Shown here in pieces: positions 26,716 through 35,790 of a stretch of DNA of 64,000 bases. A program made the translations under genes and the position numbers. Numbering within the stretch: the first letter of the stretch is position 1; every line of letters starts with the position of its first letter. The notes under the pieces were generated by a model. It made no database searches and had not been told where the DNA came from. It saw only the letters and a program-made list of their open reading frames with translations. The stretch is taken from NCBI RefSeq assembly GCF_001561995.1, contig NZ_LLWC01000036.1, forward strand, positions 248,001-312,000. The letters run 5' to 3'. The stretch comes from Polycladidibacter hongkongensis. GTDB lineage: Bacteria; Pseudomonadota; Alphaproteobacteria; Rhizobiales; Stappiaceae.

Positions 26716-28164
26716 ATGGCGCAGACAAGAGCTAAGCAACAAGCAAAGTTTACGGCAGGCTCCACCATGCGCCATGTGCTGGTGATGACCGCATCGGGCT
26801 CGATCGGGCTGGTCTCGGTGTTCCTCGTGGATTTTGCCAATCTCTTTTACATATCGCAGTTGGGCATCGCCGAGTTGGCCGCGGCGATCGGGTATGCGGG
26901 CAGTATTCTTGCATTTTCAACGGCAATTGGCATCGGGCTTTCCATCGCCGCCAGTGCGCGGGTCTCACGCCATTTGGGCGCTGGGGAGACAGCAGCGGCG
27001 CGGCGTCTTGCGGGCGTATCGCTCATCAGCTCAGGTCTCAGTGCCCTGGTTGTTGTGGTGCTGCTGTTCCCGTGGTTAGAGGACATTTGCGGACTGCAGG
27101 GGGCAAGCGGTGTTACCAAGGCCTATGCCACAGGCTTTTTGCAGATCGTTTTCCCTTCCATGCCGCTGCTCTGCATGGGGATGACCTGTTCGGCGTTGCT
27201 TCGGGCCGTCGGTGATGCCAAGCGGGCAATGACCCTGACCCTGTTCGCGGGGATTGCAACGGCGCTGCTGGACCCGCTGTTGATCTTTGGGTTTGATATG
27301 GGGCTAACCGGGGCTGCGATTGCTTCTGTTGTGTCACGGGCTATCATGCTAGGGCTGGGGCTTTACGCGCTCCTGCATAAGCATGATTTGATTGGAAAAC
27401 CAGAGCTTGGCGCAGCGCGCGCGGATTTGGCTGCGCTGTTACATATTGCTGTTCCGGCATTGCTGACAAATGTGGCAACACCTGTTGGCAACGCCTGGGT
27501 GACTGCGCAAATCGCCGATTATGGGGACAGTGCGGTCGCAGCGTGGGCAATAATCGGGCGTGTGACACCGCTGGCATTCGGCGCGCTGTTTGCCCTATCG
27601 GGCTCTATCGGACCTATCCTCGGGCAGAACCTTGGTGCGCGCCTGTTTGATCGGCTCCATATGGTCATGCGCGATGCCCTAATATTTATTCTGGTTTACT
27701 CCTTGGTGGCATGGGGCGTTTTATTTTTGCTACGTGATGTGCTGGCGCAAGGTTTTGGTGCGCAAGGCGAGACCTACACACTGTTGGTGTTCTTCTGCCA
27801 ATACCTGGCTGCCAGCTTTGTTTTCAACGCAGCTTTGTTTGTTTCCAACGCCGCCTTTAACAACCTCGGCTACCCGTTTTACTCCACTGTGTTTAACTGG
27901 GGCCGGGCAACACTTGGCACAGTGCCGTTCACCTATGCGGGGGCGGCGCTGGCCGGCGCAAAGGGTGTTCTTATCGGACAGGCTTTGGGCGGTGTGATGT
28001 TCGGGCTGGCTGCGCTATATGTGTGCTTCCGCTCACTTGCCGCGTTGCCTGAGCGATTTGCGCAACAAAGTGGCAATGACGAAAACGGGGGCGAGCCATT
28101 ACCACCATTGCAACAGGGAGAAGTGGCCGCCCTCACATCCGGCAAGGGTGGCAGCGCCGCTTAA
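26716..28164 (+). CDS. MATE-family efflux transporter
   Basis: A 482-aa multidrug and toxin extrusion transporter with 12 predicted helices in two similar halves. Seen are the first-half segment ISQLGIAELAAAIGYAGSILAF and the second-half VATPVGNAWVTAQIADYGDSAVAAWAIIGR, then FGALFALSGSIGPILGQNLGA, a family hallmark. It likely exports cationic compounds using Na+ or H+; the substrate is unknown. AGGAAAGCA precedes the ATG. The C-terminal 35 residues are a polar tail. A DUF2093 gene follows about 100 bp later. Confidence 0.93.
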   Translation: MAQTRAKQQAKFTAGSTMRHVLVMTASGSIGLVSVFLVDFANLFYISQLGIAELAAAIGYAGSILAFSTAIGIGLSIAASARVSRHLGAGETAAARRLAGVSLISSGLSALVVVVLLFPWLEDICGLQGASGVTKAYATGFLQIVFPSMPLLCMGMTCSALLRAVGDAKRAMTLTLFAGIATALLDPLLIFGFDMGLTGAAIASVVSRAIMLGLGLYALLHKHDLIGKPELGAARADLAALLHIAVPALLTNVATPVGNAWVTAQIADYGDSAVAAWAIIGRVTPLAFGALFALSGSIGPILGQNLGARLFDRLHMVMRDALIFILVYSLVAWGVLFLLRDVLAQGFGAQGETYTLLVFFCQYLAASFVFNAALFVSNAAFNNLGYPFYSTVFNWGRATLGTVPFTYAGAALAGAKGVLIGQALGGVMFGLAALYVCFRSLAALPERFAQQSGNDENGGEPLPPLQQGEVAALTSGKGGSAA

Positions 28165-28262
28165 GTTTAGGACCGGCGTTGCGGGGGGAAGGATAGGGCT
28201 AGCAATCTTTCCATGTTGTGGCTATGAAAGGGAAAAGCCATGCGCATTATGGAAGCAATAGA

Positions 28263-28484
28263 ATGAACAGATTCAGCAATCCATCCCTCCCTCAAGAGGC
28301 TGAGGTCCTCTATCTTGACGGAGATTTTCAGGTCGAAACACCTGGTGACTTTGTCCGCTGTGCGGTGACTGGCCAGCCAATTTCGCTGGAAGAGCTTAAG
28401 TACTGGAGCGTGTCGCGGCAAGAAGCCTACTTTGATGCACATGTGGCCCTAAAGCGCTATCAAGAGTGCGGGGAACAACCATAG
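28263..28484 (+). CDS. DUF2093 domain protein
   Basis: A 73-aa protein. The pattern EAEVLYLDGDFQVETPGDFVRCAVTGQPISLEELKYWSV is the hallmark of DUF2093, a small family restricted to Alphaproteobacteria. Its function is unknown. The start MNRFSNPSLP matches the family N-terminus; 15 extra upstream codons are open but do not. It is followed by a bidirectional terminator shared with lpxK, which converges on it. Confidence 0.9.
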   Translation: MNRFSNPSLPQEAEVLYLDGDFQVETPGDFVRCAVTGQPISLEELKYWSVSRQEAYFDAHVALKRYQECGEQP

Positions 28485-28532
28485 CCCAAGGCCTCGCGGC
28501 CCGCGCCGGGAGGGGTGTGCGCAATAAAAACC

Positions 28533-28559
28533 AAGGGGCAAGCAAAGCCCCTTTTTTTA
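28533..28559. terminator. Bidirectional terminator between DUF2093 and lpxK
   Basis: AAGGGGC and GCCCCTTTTTTT enclose a 7-nt loop. On the minus strand the same stem is followed by GGTTTTTATT. The lpxK stop codon lies inside the plus-strand T-run. Confidence 0.87.
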
Positions 28560-29573
28560 TTGCCGCCGAGAGGTTTTGGCAGCAATCAAATCCTGAAGCG
28601 CGCATGTGTCAGCAAGCTGCAACTTGACTTCCAAGACCTCTGTTTTCGTGGCGAGCACCTGCAGGCTCGGCTCACTTGAACTCTTCAAGCGCACAAAATC
28701 CTTAGATGTGGTGACAGGCAAGAGATCTTTGCGCTCAGCTTCTTTCAGTAAAGCAGTCGCCTGCTCTGCGGTGAAACTGTGGTGATCGGGGAAAGAACAG
28801 GTTTTCTCAAGCTGCGCGCCAATCCTCTCTAGGCTTTCAAAGAACTTCTGTGGGCGGCCGATACCGGAAAACGCGAGAACGCGCTCCTTGTTGAAGGTCT
28901 CGCTGTGCTGGGGCGCCAAGCGGGCTGCAAGAGCCGGGATTTTCAACCTCTCTGCGGCGCTACGTAGCGGCTTGCTCGCTTCCCCCTCGCCGATAATGAC
29001 AAGCGCATCTGCAAGCGGGAGCTGTGCGCTAAGCGGTGTACGTAGCGGCCCTGCGGGCAGGCAAAGTCCATTGCCTATGCCAACCGCAGCGTCGACAACG
29101 ACCAAAGACAGGTCCTTATAAAGGCTCGGGTTTTGAAAACCATCATCCATGATTAGGATTGTTGCGCCAAGCTTCTGGGCAAGCTTGGCACCTTCAACAC
29201 GATCGGCACTAACTATCGTTTGTCCCTTTCGTGCCAAAACCAGTGCTTCATCCCCCACATCAAGCGCAGTATGGTGTGGGCATTGCACATGCACAGGGCC
29301 CTTCAGTGCGCCGCCATACCCGCGCAGTAGAAAAGCCGGAGTGTGTCCTTGCGTCAACAAAAGCTCATGCAGGGCAAGTGCTGTCGGGGTCTTGCCTGCC
29401 CCCCCAACTGTAAAATTTCCGACACATATTACAGGGATTTGCGCTTGATAACGCGGCGCTAGACTTTGTCTCTTCGCCGTGAGGGCACCATACAGCGCAC
29501 CGGCAGGTGAAAGGGCACGGGCTGCAAGACTTGGGGGCGATTGCCACCAGAACTCAGGGGGTTTTATCGGCAT
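28557..29573 (-). CDS. lpxK: Tetraacyldisaccharide 4'-kinase
   Basis: A 338-aa inner-membrane-associated kinase that phosphorylates the lipid A disaccharide at the 4' position. The P-loop is VGNFTVGGAGKTP, with Lys61; ILIMDDGFQNPSL is the second conserved motif. The N-terminus (MPIKPPEFWWQSPPSLAARALSPAGALYG) matches the family. The ATG at 29573 is favoured because GGGGG precedes it; an ATG nine codons upstream has no ribosome site. It overlaps the end of waaA by 20 nt, so translation is probably coupled, and closes the DUF4170-acyltransferase-waaA-lpxK unit. Confidence 0.94.
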   Translation of the reverse strand: MPIKPPEFWWQSPPSLAARALSPAGALYGALTAKRQSLAPRYQAQIPVICVGNFTVGGAGKTPTALALHELLLTQGHTPAFLLRGYGGALKGPVHVQCPHHTALDVGDEALVLARKGQTIVSADRVEGAKLAQKLGATILIMDDGFQNPSLYKDLSLVVVDAAVGIGNGLCLPAGPLRTPLSAQLPLADALVIIGEGEASKPLRSAAERLKIPALAARLAPQHSETFNKERVLAFSGIGRPQKFFESLERIGAQLEKTCSFPDHHSFTAEQATALLKEAERKDLLPVTTSKDFVRLKSSSEPSLQVLATKTEVLEVKLQLADTCALQDLIAAKTSRRQ

Positions 29574-30876
29574 TGCCGCCCCCATTTGTCGTCGTTTCAT
29601 GGCAGTGACTGTTGATTAGCGGTAACAAAGCGGCCTGCGTGCGCGCCAGAGCGCCGCGCCCGCTTCGAGCGATTTCACCAGCGGCGGTGGCCATCTGCCC
29701 CACCTTTTCATCTGAGGTAAACAGCGCTTTCAGATGGGATACAAGCTCTTGCTCGTCCGCAACGATCTCTGCACCACCCGCGCCGACAAACTGAGCAAAA
29801 ATACGCTGAAAATTATCTGTGTAAGGACCAGATAGAACAGCGCAATCCAGCTGTGCGGGCTCCAAAATATTGTGGCCACCAATTGGCATCAGCGAGCCTC
29901 CCAGAAAAACGATCGGGGCGAGCGCATAGAACAAGCCAAGCTCGCCTAGCGTATCGGCAAGATAAACATCGCAGGCGGCTTCAGGCTGTTGCTCCAGCGA
30001 GCGGCGCATGCACTGTAAACCGGCTTCTTTGATCATCGCAGCGATTTTCTCGCCGCGTTCGGGATGGCGTGGCACAAGAATTGTTAGGAGGTTCGGATGC
30101 GCCTGCTTGAGTGCCTTATGCGCGGCAATGACAACCTCTTCCTCGCCAGGGTGCGTGCTTGCGGCCAACCAGAGCGGGCGTTTGGCTGTTACTTGCGTCA
30201 GCTGGAGCAAATCGTTTTGATCAGCTTCCAAAACGGCACCATCGAATTTTATATTGCCAGAGACCACAGTCAGCTGGGCACCAAGCCGCGCAAAGCGTTC
30301 CGCATCTTCAGGTGTTTGCGCGACAACCAAATGCGCGGCGGCGAAGGTGGACTTAGCCATATTGCCAATCCGAGACCAGTTGGCAAAGGAGCGCGGCGAC
30401 ATGCGGCCATTGACAATTGCAAGTGGGATGCCACGCTGCTTCAGCTCGCTGAAAGTGGCGGGCCAGATTTCTGATTCCACGGTGATGGCCACTTGTGGCT
30501 GCCAGTGATCCAGAAAGGGCTGCAAGGCAGGGGCAATATCGTAGGGCACAAATTGATGAATGACACCATCAAGCTTGGCGCGTTGAAAATAGCTGTAGGA
30601 GGTGAGTGTTCCGGTGGTCAGCAGCACATTTACATCTTGGGCAACGAGAGATTTGATAAGCGGAAGAACCGCATTCGTCTCACCCACACTTGCCGCGTGC
30701 ACCCAAACAAGTGGACCATCCGGGCGCCCATGCTGCGGTTTGCCAAAGCGTTCGTGCTTTCGTGCCGGATCCTCCTTTCCTCGTTTCACCCTGCGTGCGT
30801 ATAGCAATTGCAAGGGGCTTCCCAGCAAATGCCCCAAGGCACGATAGGTTTTCAAGAGCTTTGAATAGGCTGGCAT
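29554..30876 (-). CDS. waaA: 3-deoxy-D-manno-octulosonic acid (KDO) transferase
   Basis: A 440-aa glycosyltransferase adding KDO to lipid IVA. The N-terminal domain includes GPLVWVHAASVGETNAVLPLI, with the catalytic Glu in the ASVGE motif. The C-terminal domain includes LAASTHPGEEEVV, LVPRHPERG, and GGSLMPIGGHNILEPAQ, the CMP-KDO binding signature. A hydrophobic patch near the N-terminus should hold it to the inner membrane. Its start codon overlaps the stop of the acyltransferase gene (TGATG). The number of KDO residues it adds cannot be told. Confidence 0.95.
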   Translation of the reverse strand: MPAYSKLLKTYRALGHLLGSPLQLLYARRVKRGKEDPARKHERFGKPQHGRPDGPLVWVHAASVGETNAVLPLIKSLVAQDVNVLLTTGTLTSYSYFQRAKLDGVIHQFVPYDIAPALQPFLDHWQPQVAITVESEIWPATFSELKQRGIPLAIVNGRMSPRSFANWSRIGNMAKSTFAAAHLVVAQTPEDAERFARLGAQLTVVSGNIKFDGAVLEADQNDLLQLTQVTAKRPLWLAASTHPGEEEVVIAAHKALKQAHPNLLTILVPRHPERGEKIAAMIKEAGLQCMRRSLEQQPEAACDVYLADTLGELGLFYALAPIVFLGGSLMPIGGHNILEPAQLDCAVLSGPYTDNFQRIFAQFVGAGGAEIVADEQELVSHLKALFTSDEKVGQMATAAGEIARSGRGALARTQAALLPLINSHCHETTTNGGGNADKTP

Positions 30877-31592
30877 CAGGCCTCGCCGGTGTTCTGGCCT
30901 TTACGGCGCTTGGCAATGTCATAGGCCCGCTCAGTGGTCAGGTTGAGACTATCCTCAAGCTGAAAGCGCAGTGCTTCCAGTTCTTCGTCGCTTGCCTGCG
31001 AGGGCACAAAAATCGGCTCACCCATTGTCACACCGATGTGGCTAAAGGGTAGGTTGAGGCTTGCCTTGTCCCAACTACTAAAATCATAGTGCCTGCTAGA
31101 TGCAATGGCCATGGGGATAATTGGGCGGCCAGAGTGGCGCGCCAGCTGGACTATACCCATGCCGGCCTTGCGCGCGGGTCCTTTTGGTACGTCTGCTGTC
31201 ATGGCAATGACAGAGCCGGAACGCAAACAGCGCAGGGCTTCGATAAACCCTTTAAGTCCGCCCCGCTTTTTGATTTGGTGCGCCTGTTGTGCACCGGATG
31301 CGCGAATGGTGCCGATGCCCAAGCGCTCAGCAGCCACAGCGTTGATTTGACCATCAGCGCTGCGGGATATCATTACCGATACAGGTACTGTATCGGGACG
31401 GGCAAAAGGCGTGAGAAAATGCTGCCCATGCCACATAGCTGCAATAAATGGCAAATGCGGTTCCATTTGCTCCAGCCGTGCGGATGGGTCGATTTCGAAG
31501 GTGCTTGTTTTGCGCACCAGCAGAAGGTAGTAGGCCATCAAATGGCCAAGTGCCTTCAAAAATCGCGGATCTCGACCCAACTTCTTAAGCAT
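30876..31592 (-). CDS. DUF374 lysophospholipid acyltransferase-family protein
   Basis: A 238-aa protein of the DUF374 branch of the lysophospholipid acyltransferase superfamily. The motif FIAAMWHGQHFLTPF replaces the HxxxxD box, and VIAMTADVPKGPARKAGMGIVQLARHSGRPIIPMA is the conserved second block. Location directly before waaA and lpxK implies a lipid A or KDO-lipid role, perhaps secondary acylation; this is inference. The ATG at 31592 is chosen because GAGG lies 6 nt upstream; ATG 31598 and GTG 31610 are in frame. It lies 47 bp after the DUF4170 gene. Confidence 0.85.
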   Translation of the reverse strand: MLKKLGRDPRFLKALGHLMAYYLLLVRKTSTFEIDPSARLEQMEPHLPFIAAMWHGQHFLTPFARPDTVPVSVMISRSADGQINAVAAERLGIGTIRASGAQQAHQIKKRGGLKGFIEALRCLRSGSVIAMTADVPKGPARKAGMGIVQLARHSGRPIIPMAIASSRHYDFSSWDKASLNLPFSHIGVTMGEPIFVPSQASDEELEALRFQLEDSLNLTTERAYDIAKRRKGQNTGEA

Positions 31593-31639
31593 TCGCATCC
31601 TCGGTTTCACGCAGCGTGCTGTACAAAGCGCACGGGCGT

Positions 31640-31876
31640 TTACGCGTTGTCTTGTTGTGGGTCCAAAAGGCGGTGCATGTGCACAATGAAGTAGCGCATA
31701 TGAGCGTTATCGACAGTGGCCTGCGCCTTGGACTTCCATACCTTGTGTGCTTCCTCATAGCTTGGATAAATGCCAACAATATCAAGCTTATCCAGATCAC
31801 GGAATGACACGGTGGAGATATCGTCCAACTCTCCGCCAAATACAAGGTGTAGCAACTGCTTGCTCTCGGTGCTCAT
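31640..31876 (-). CDS. DUF4170 domain protein
   Basis: A 78-aa protein. The core LLHLVFGGELDDISTVSFRDLDKLDIVGIYPSYEEAHKVWKSKAQATVDNAHMRYFIVHMHRL matches the DUF4170 family of small alphaproteobacterial proteins. The C-terminal half alternates strand and helix and ends in a YFIVHMHRLLDP block. No function is known. It is regularly found next to the DUF374-waaA-lpxK genes, as here, which hints at a link to lipid A assembly. AGGAGGAAAAAATG-type spacing gives a strong ribosome site at the start. Confidence 0.88.
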   Translation of the reverse strand: MSTESKQLLHLVFGGELDDISTVSFRDLDKLDIVGIYPSYEEAHKVWKSKAQATVDNAHMRYFIVHMHRLLDPQQDNA

Positions 31877-31935
31877 TTTTTCCTCCTCGAACCATGGTTC
31901 ATGTCAAAATTCTCCACATAATCGCCGCGGCTAGG

Positions 31936-32730
31936 TCAATCTTCGCAGAAAATACTCTGCAGCCTTTTAAAGAGTTTGCGCGAAGATGCTACCAGCTCGG
32001 GGTGTTTTACTGTGGTTTTGTTGTAGAGAAGCTCATTACCACGGGCATCGGCAAGCCGTCCCCCCGATTCATGTAGCAATAAGTCTACTGCGGCCACGTC
32101 CCAATCGGAGGCTCTGGCCCGGGCCATCGCCGCATCCAGACGGCCATCTGCAACCATGGCGAAACGGTACGCGAGCGAGCGAATGCGCGGCGCGAATTTG
32201 AGATTGGCAATCCGGGCAGCGCGGGATTGCAACAATCGATCCGGGCCACAAACAACGGCATGTTCCGCAAATTGCGCTTCAGAAACCGTAATCGGGCGAT
32301 CATTGCGATAAGCCCCATCGCCAATGCTGGCCAAGAACATTTCATCGCGGACGGGGCAATAGATGGCACCAGCGTAGGGGCGCCCGTCTTCAACCAAGCC
32401 AATAGAGACGCACCATTCTGATTGCACATTCAAGAATGCCTGCGTGCCATCAATTGGATCCACGATAAACACCCGGCGCTTTTGCAAGCGCTTCAGATCG
32501 TCCTCGGTCTCTTCGGAAAGCCAACCGTAATCCGGCCTTGCTTCCAAAAGGGTTTTGGCAAGGTACTTATCAACTTCCAGATCCGCTTCGCTTACAGGCG
32601 AGTTGCCCGCCTTGGTCCAGCTTTGCGGATTGTTTCCAAAGTAGCTTTTTGCGATCGCCCCGGCTTCTCTGGCCGCGTTCTCAATGAGGGCAAGATCGGC
32701 TTGCCGCTCAGTTTTATTAGGCACCGGCAA
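31936..32730 (-). CDS. cysQ: 3'(2'),5'-bisphosphate nucleotidase / inositol monophosphatase family
   Basis: A 264-aa metal-dependent phosphatase of the IMPase superfamily. The metal ligands are visible: Glu73/Glu74 in LSEETEDD, the VDPIDGTQAFL motif (Asp91 to Thr96), and ASDWDVAAVDLLLHESGG near the C-terminus. CysQ hydrolyses 3'-phosphoadenosine 5'-phosphate from sulfate assimilation. In this neighbourhood the gene is conventionally called cysQ, but an inositol-phosphate substrate cannot be excluded from the sequence alone. Its start overlaps the end of tldE by 14 nt, so it is translated from the same transcript. Confidence 0.87.
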   Translation of the reverse strand: MPVPNKTERQADLALIENAAREAGAIAKSYFGNNPQSWTKAGNSPVSEADLEVDKYLAKTLLEARPDYGWLSEETEDDLKRLQKRRVFIVDPIDGTQAFLNVQSEWCVSIGLVEDGRPYAGAIYCPVRDEMFLASIGDGAYRNDRPITVSEAQFAEHAVVCGPDRLLQSRAARIANLKFAPRIRSLAYRFAMVADGRLDAAMARARASDWDVAAVDLLLHESGGRLADARGNELLYNKTTVKHPELVASSRKLFKRLQSIFCED

Positions 32731-34060
32731 TGGTCATTCCTTCAACGGCAACAGTGGGTGCTGCAACTGCGTAGCGATCATCCAGATCGCTGGCAGGCGT
32801 GAGTTGCATAAACATGTCTTTCATATTGCCCGCAATGGTGATTTCGCTGACAGGGTAAACAGCTTCACCATTCTCCACCCAGAAACCTGAGGCGCCGCGC
32901 GAATAATCTCCTGTGATTCCATTTGCGCCATGGCCGATAAGGCTGGTCACAAGCAGGCCATCACCGATCTGGCGGAACAGCTCTTCAGGGCTGATGTCGC
33001 CCGCTTGCAGGGTCAGGTTGGTGATAGAGGGGCTGGTTGAGGAACCTGTATGGCGGGCACGGCCATTTGGCTGCAAACCAAGCTCACGTGCGCTGGCGCT
33101 ATCCAGCAACCACGAAGTGAGCCGGCCATCTTCTATGAGGCGCAGGGTTTGGGCTGCAGTACCTTCGCCATCAAACGGGGTGGTTGCTGCTGAGCGTGGC
33201 TTGTGCGGATCATCAATAATTTGGATATGCTTGCCGAAGACCTGTTCGCCCATGCGTTCTTTCAGGAAGGATGTGCCGCGGGCAATCGCAGTGCCGGAGA
33301 TTGCACCGGCGAAATGGCCAAGCAACGAGCCGGCCATGCGGGGCTCATAGTAGATTGGCGCTTTGCAGGTCTCGATCTTGCGGGGGTTTAGGCGGGCCAC
33401 TGCCCGCTTGCCAGCATTGGTGCCAATGGTGTGTGCGCTTGCCAGTTCATCGACATAGGTTCGCGAATCAAAGTCGTAGTCACGCTCCATCTGGGTGCCT
33501 TCACCGGCAATAGCTGTGGCAGATACGCCGCTGCGCGAGCGCTCATACGAGCCCAAGAACCCGTGAGAAGTGGCGAGCACCAGACCACCAAGCCCCCAGC
33601 TGGCACCGGCGCCGCCGGATTTGGTAACGCCAGCAACCTCTAGCGCTGCGGCTTCCGCTTCCAGAGCTTTGTCGCGCAGCTCATCGGCGCTTAAAGCGCG
33701 AGGGTCACACAGATCAAGCTGCGGGATATGTTTAAGCAGGCGGTTCTCATCTGCAAGACCGGCATATGGATCTTCCGGGGTGACTTTGGCCATCTCTACT
33801 GCACGGGCGGCCAGTTCATCCAGATTGCTGTCAGAATTGGTGGAAACGCTTGCCACCCGCTGGCCAACAAACACCCGCAGGGAAACCGCGTTGCTCTCGG
33901 AGCGCTCAGAGCCTTCCACTTTGCCATCGCGCACATTCACGCCTAGCGAGGAACCCGTGACAGCAACAGCATCGGCAGCCGTGGCTCCAGCCTTTTGGGC
34001 AGCTTCAACTAGCCGCAGGGCGCGGGTTTCCAACTGACTGCGATCCAACTGCTGATCCAT
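32717..34060 (-). CDS. tldE: TldE/PmbA family partner subunit
   Basis: A 447-aa protein, the non-zinc partner of TldD in the TldD/TldE protease. It lacks a HExxxH motif, as expected. Recognisable blocks are RVFVGQRVASVSTNS, ARLNPRKIETCKAPIYYEPRMAGSLLGHFAGAISG, GSSTSPSITNLTLQAGD and LIGHGANGITGDYSRGASGFWVENGE, all PmbA hallmarks. The start at MDQQLDRSQLE has GAGG about 7 nt upstream. It precedes cysQ with a 14-nt overlap. TldD itself is encoded 8 kb away on the opposite strand. Confidence 0.94.
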   Translation of the reverse strand: MDQQLDRSQLETRALRLVEAAQKAGATAADAVAVTGSSLGVNVRDGKVEGSERSESNAVSLRVFVGQRVASVSTNSDSNLDELAARAVEMAKVTPEDPYAGLADENRLLKHIPQLDLCDPRALSADELRDKALEAEAAALEVAGVTKSGGAGASWGLGGLVLATSHGFLGSYERSRSGVSATAIAGEGTQMERDYDFDSRTYVDELASAHTIGTNAGKRAVARLNPRKIETCKAPIYYEPRMAGSLLGHFAGAISGTAIARGTSFLKERMGEQVFGKHIQIIDDPHKPRSAATTPFDGEGTAAQTLRLIEDGRLTSWLLDSASARELGLQPNGRARHTGSSTSPSITNLTLQAGDISPEELFRQIGDGLLVTSLIGHGANGITGDYSRGASGFWVENGEAVYPVSEITIAGNMKDMFMQLTPASDLDDRYAVAAPTVAVEGMTIAGA

Positions 34061-34163
34061 GACGGCCTCTTGAGCTTTTAAAAACAATAATGGTGTGTTT
34101 AGGGCTGTTCGTGCGCCGGAGCAAGGCACTCCTTGGCACTACGAACAGGCCAAGACGCTATGA

Positions 34164-35114
34164 TCAAAGCATCGCGGTGGTTTGGAGAGACCAATCTGCC
34201 AGCAAACCAAGGAAAAGCGCGGCTCCGAAGCGACTGTTCGATTTGAACAAGGCCAAACATTGTGCGCCATCGGCAATGCTTAAGGTTTTAATCTGCCAGA
34301 GCAATTGGCCGCCGCCAAGAGCAAGACCGAGATAGCCCAGCAGACCAACATCACACAGAGCGTAGGCTGCGGCGAACAGCGCCATGGCTGTACTATAAAG
34401 CACTATCAAGGCGAGCTTAGTTTTTTCGCCAAATAGCAGGGCTGTTGACTTAACCCCAACCAGCGCATCATCCTCTTTATCTTGGTGGGCATAGATTGTG
34501 TCATAGCCAATGGTCCACAATACGCCGCCTGCATAAACCAGCACTGGCGGCCACGACAGCGCACCGTAAATCACCGCCCAGCCTATAAGCGCGCCCCAAG
34601 AAAAGGCAAGACCAAGCACCAATTGTGGCCAGTGGGTGATGCGCTTCATGAAGGGATAGGCCGCGACCACGCCCAACGATGCCAAACCAAGTACAATAGA
34701 AAAGCTGTTTAGCTGCAGCAGAACAAAAAGCCCGACCAGCGCTTGTAGGATCAGGAAGATTTTGGCCTGTCCCTTTGTCACCTGACCTGCGGGAATTGGC
34801 CGAGAGGCTGTTCGCGCCACTTTTGCATCGATGTCCGTATCGACAATATCATTGTAGGTGCAGCCTGCCCCGCGCATTACCACCGCTCCGATGAAGAATA
34901 ACACGGCGTACCCCAGCCCGGTGTAACTCGCCTCGCTGGTAATCATGGCGAGCATGAGCGACCAGAGACATGGCCAAAGCAACAACCACCAGCCTATTGG
35001 GCGTTCCCAACGAGCAAGGCGGGCGTAAGGGCGCAGTCCAGCAGGTAAATGGGTGTCTACCCAGTGGTTTTTAATTGCGTCGGCCACAGGGCCGGTATCT
35101 TTGGCGTTAAACAT
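34164..35114 (-). CDS. ubiA: 4-hydroxybenzoate polyprenyltransferase
   Basis: A 316-aa membrane prenyltransferase of ubiquinone synthesis. The first Asp-rich motif is in GAGCTYNDIVDTDIDAKVARTASRP and the second in YDTIYAHQDKEDDALVGVKSTAL. About eight or nine helices are visible. The substrate call rests on the second motif, characteristic of UbiA, and differs clearly from the CtaB protein also in this window. A 103-bp gap separates it from tldE downstream. Confidence 0.94.
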   Translation of the reverse strand: MFNAKDTGPVADAIKNHWVDTHLPAGLRPYARLARWERPIGWWLLLWPCLWSLMLAMITSEASYTGLGYAVLFFIGAVVMRGAGCTYNDIVDTDIDAKVARTASRPIPAGQVTKGQAKIFLILQALVGLFVLLQLNSFSIVLGLASLGVVAAYPFMKRITHWPQLVLGLAFSWGALIGWAVIYGALSWPPVLVYAGGVLWTIGYDTIYAHQDKEDDALVGVKSTALLFGEKTKLALIVLYSTAMALFAAAYALCDVGLLGYLGLALGGGQLLWQIKTLSIADGAQCLALFKSNSRFGAALFLGLLADWSLQTTAML

Positions 35115-35202
35115 GAAGGAGTTGCAGTGCTTTGATTGTTAGATACGCAGGAATTGCCTATTCATAGCGCCGCGCCGGCCTGATGTATAGCAAAGAGTAT
35201 TG

Positions 35203-35790
35203 CTAGAACGTGCCTTCCGGCTCAGGCAGATCACTGAACCAGACAGGGTTTTCTCTTAAATGTCCATCTTGCAACAAGGCTTCAATTTCCAACCGCCCGA
35301 GCGTTCCTCTGTGCGAATGCGAATAGAGTGGCCCCAGCAAAGCAACTGGCACCATGAGGCGCATACAAGCGCTGTTAGACAGGGTTTCCAACATTAGCTC
35401 ATAGAGTTTAGACAGCAGGGGCCAAGGGGGCTCGGGCAAAGCATCCGCCGCTCGCTGGCCAACGCACTCCTGGTGGTTTGGTTCTGTTGGCGCGCAATAG
35501 TCCAGCCCGCCAAGGATACATGCCTGTAATGTGGCAATACGCCCACCCGCTTGCCAATCAAACGAAAAGGCGATGAGCAGCACACCGGCTACCTCGCCAT
35601 TTACGCGGATTATCCAACCTTTGCCCAACGAGGCATCAACAAGAAAAAATTGGAGCGCCTCATAACGTTTGTCGCTATATTGCGCATGCTGCGGCTTTGC
35701 TTGCCAGAAAACTTCTAGAAACGCCTGCCGACTAAACGGTGTGACTTCCTCTACTGCGATTTTCAAAGGTCCACGCGGACTGGGGGACAT
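35203..35790 (-). CDS. Unrecognised protein, possible GNAT-like fold
   Basis: A 195-aa protein with a good ribosome site (AAAGGAGAAAACGT before ATG). No certain family. The segment FFLVDASLGKGWIIRVNGEVAGVLLIAFSFDWQAGGRIATLQACIL has the strand-loop-strand look of an acetyltransferase beta2-beta4 core, but the acetyl-CoA loop is not clear. A Trp/Pro-rich middle (LPEPPWPLLSKLYELMLE) follows. It is divergent from purD with 133 bp between. Coding potential is supported by the ribosome site and codon use, the function is not. Confidence 0.6.
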   Translation of the reverse strand: MSPSPRGPLKIAVEEVTPFSRQAFLEVFWQAKPQHAQYSDKRYEALQFFLVDASLGKGWIIRVNGEVAGVLLIAFSFDWQAGGRIATLQACILGGLDYCAPTEPNHQECVGQRAADALPEPPWPLLSKLYELMLETLSNSACMRLMVPVALLGPLYSHSHRGTLGRLEIEALLQDGHLRENPVWFSDLPEPEGTF

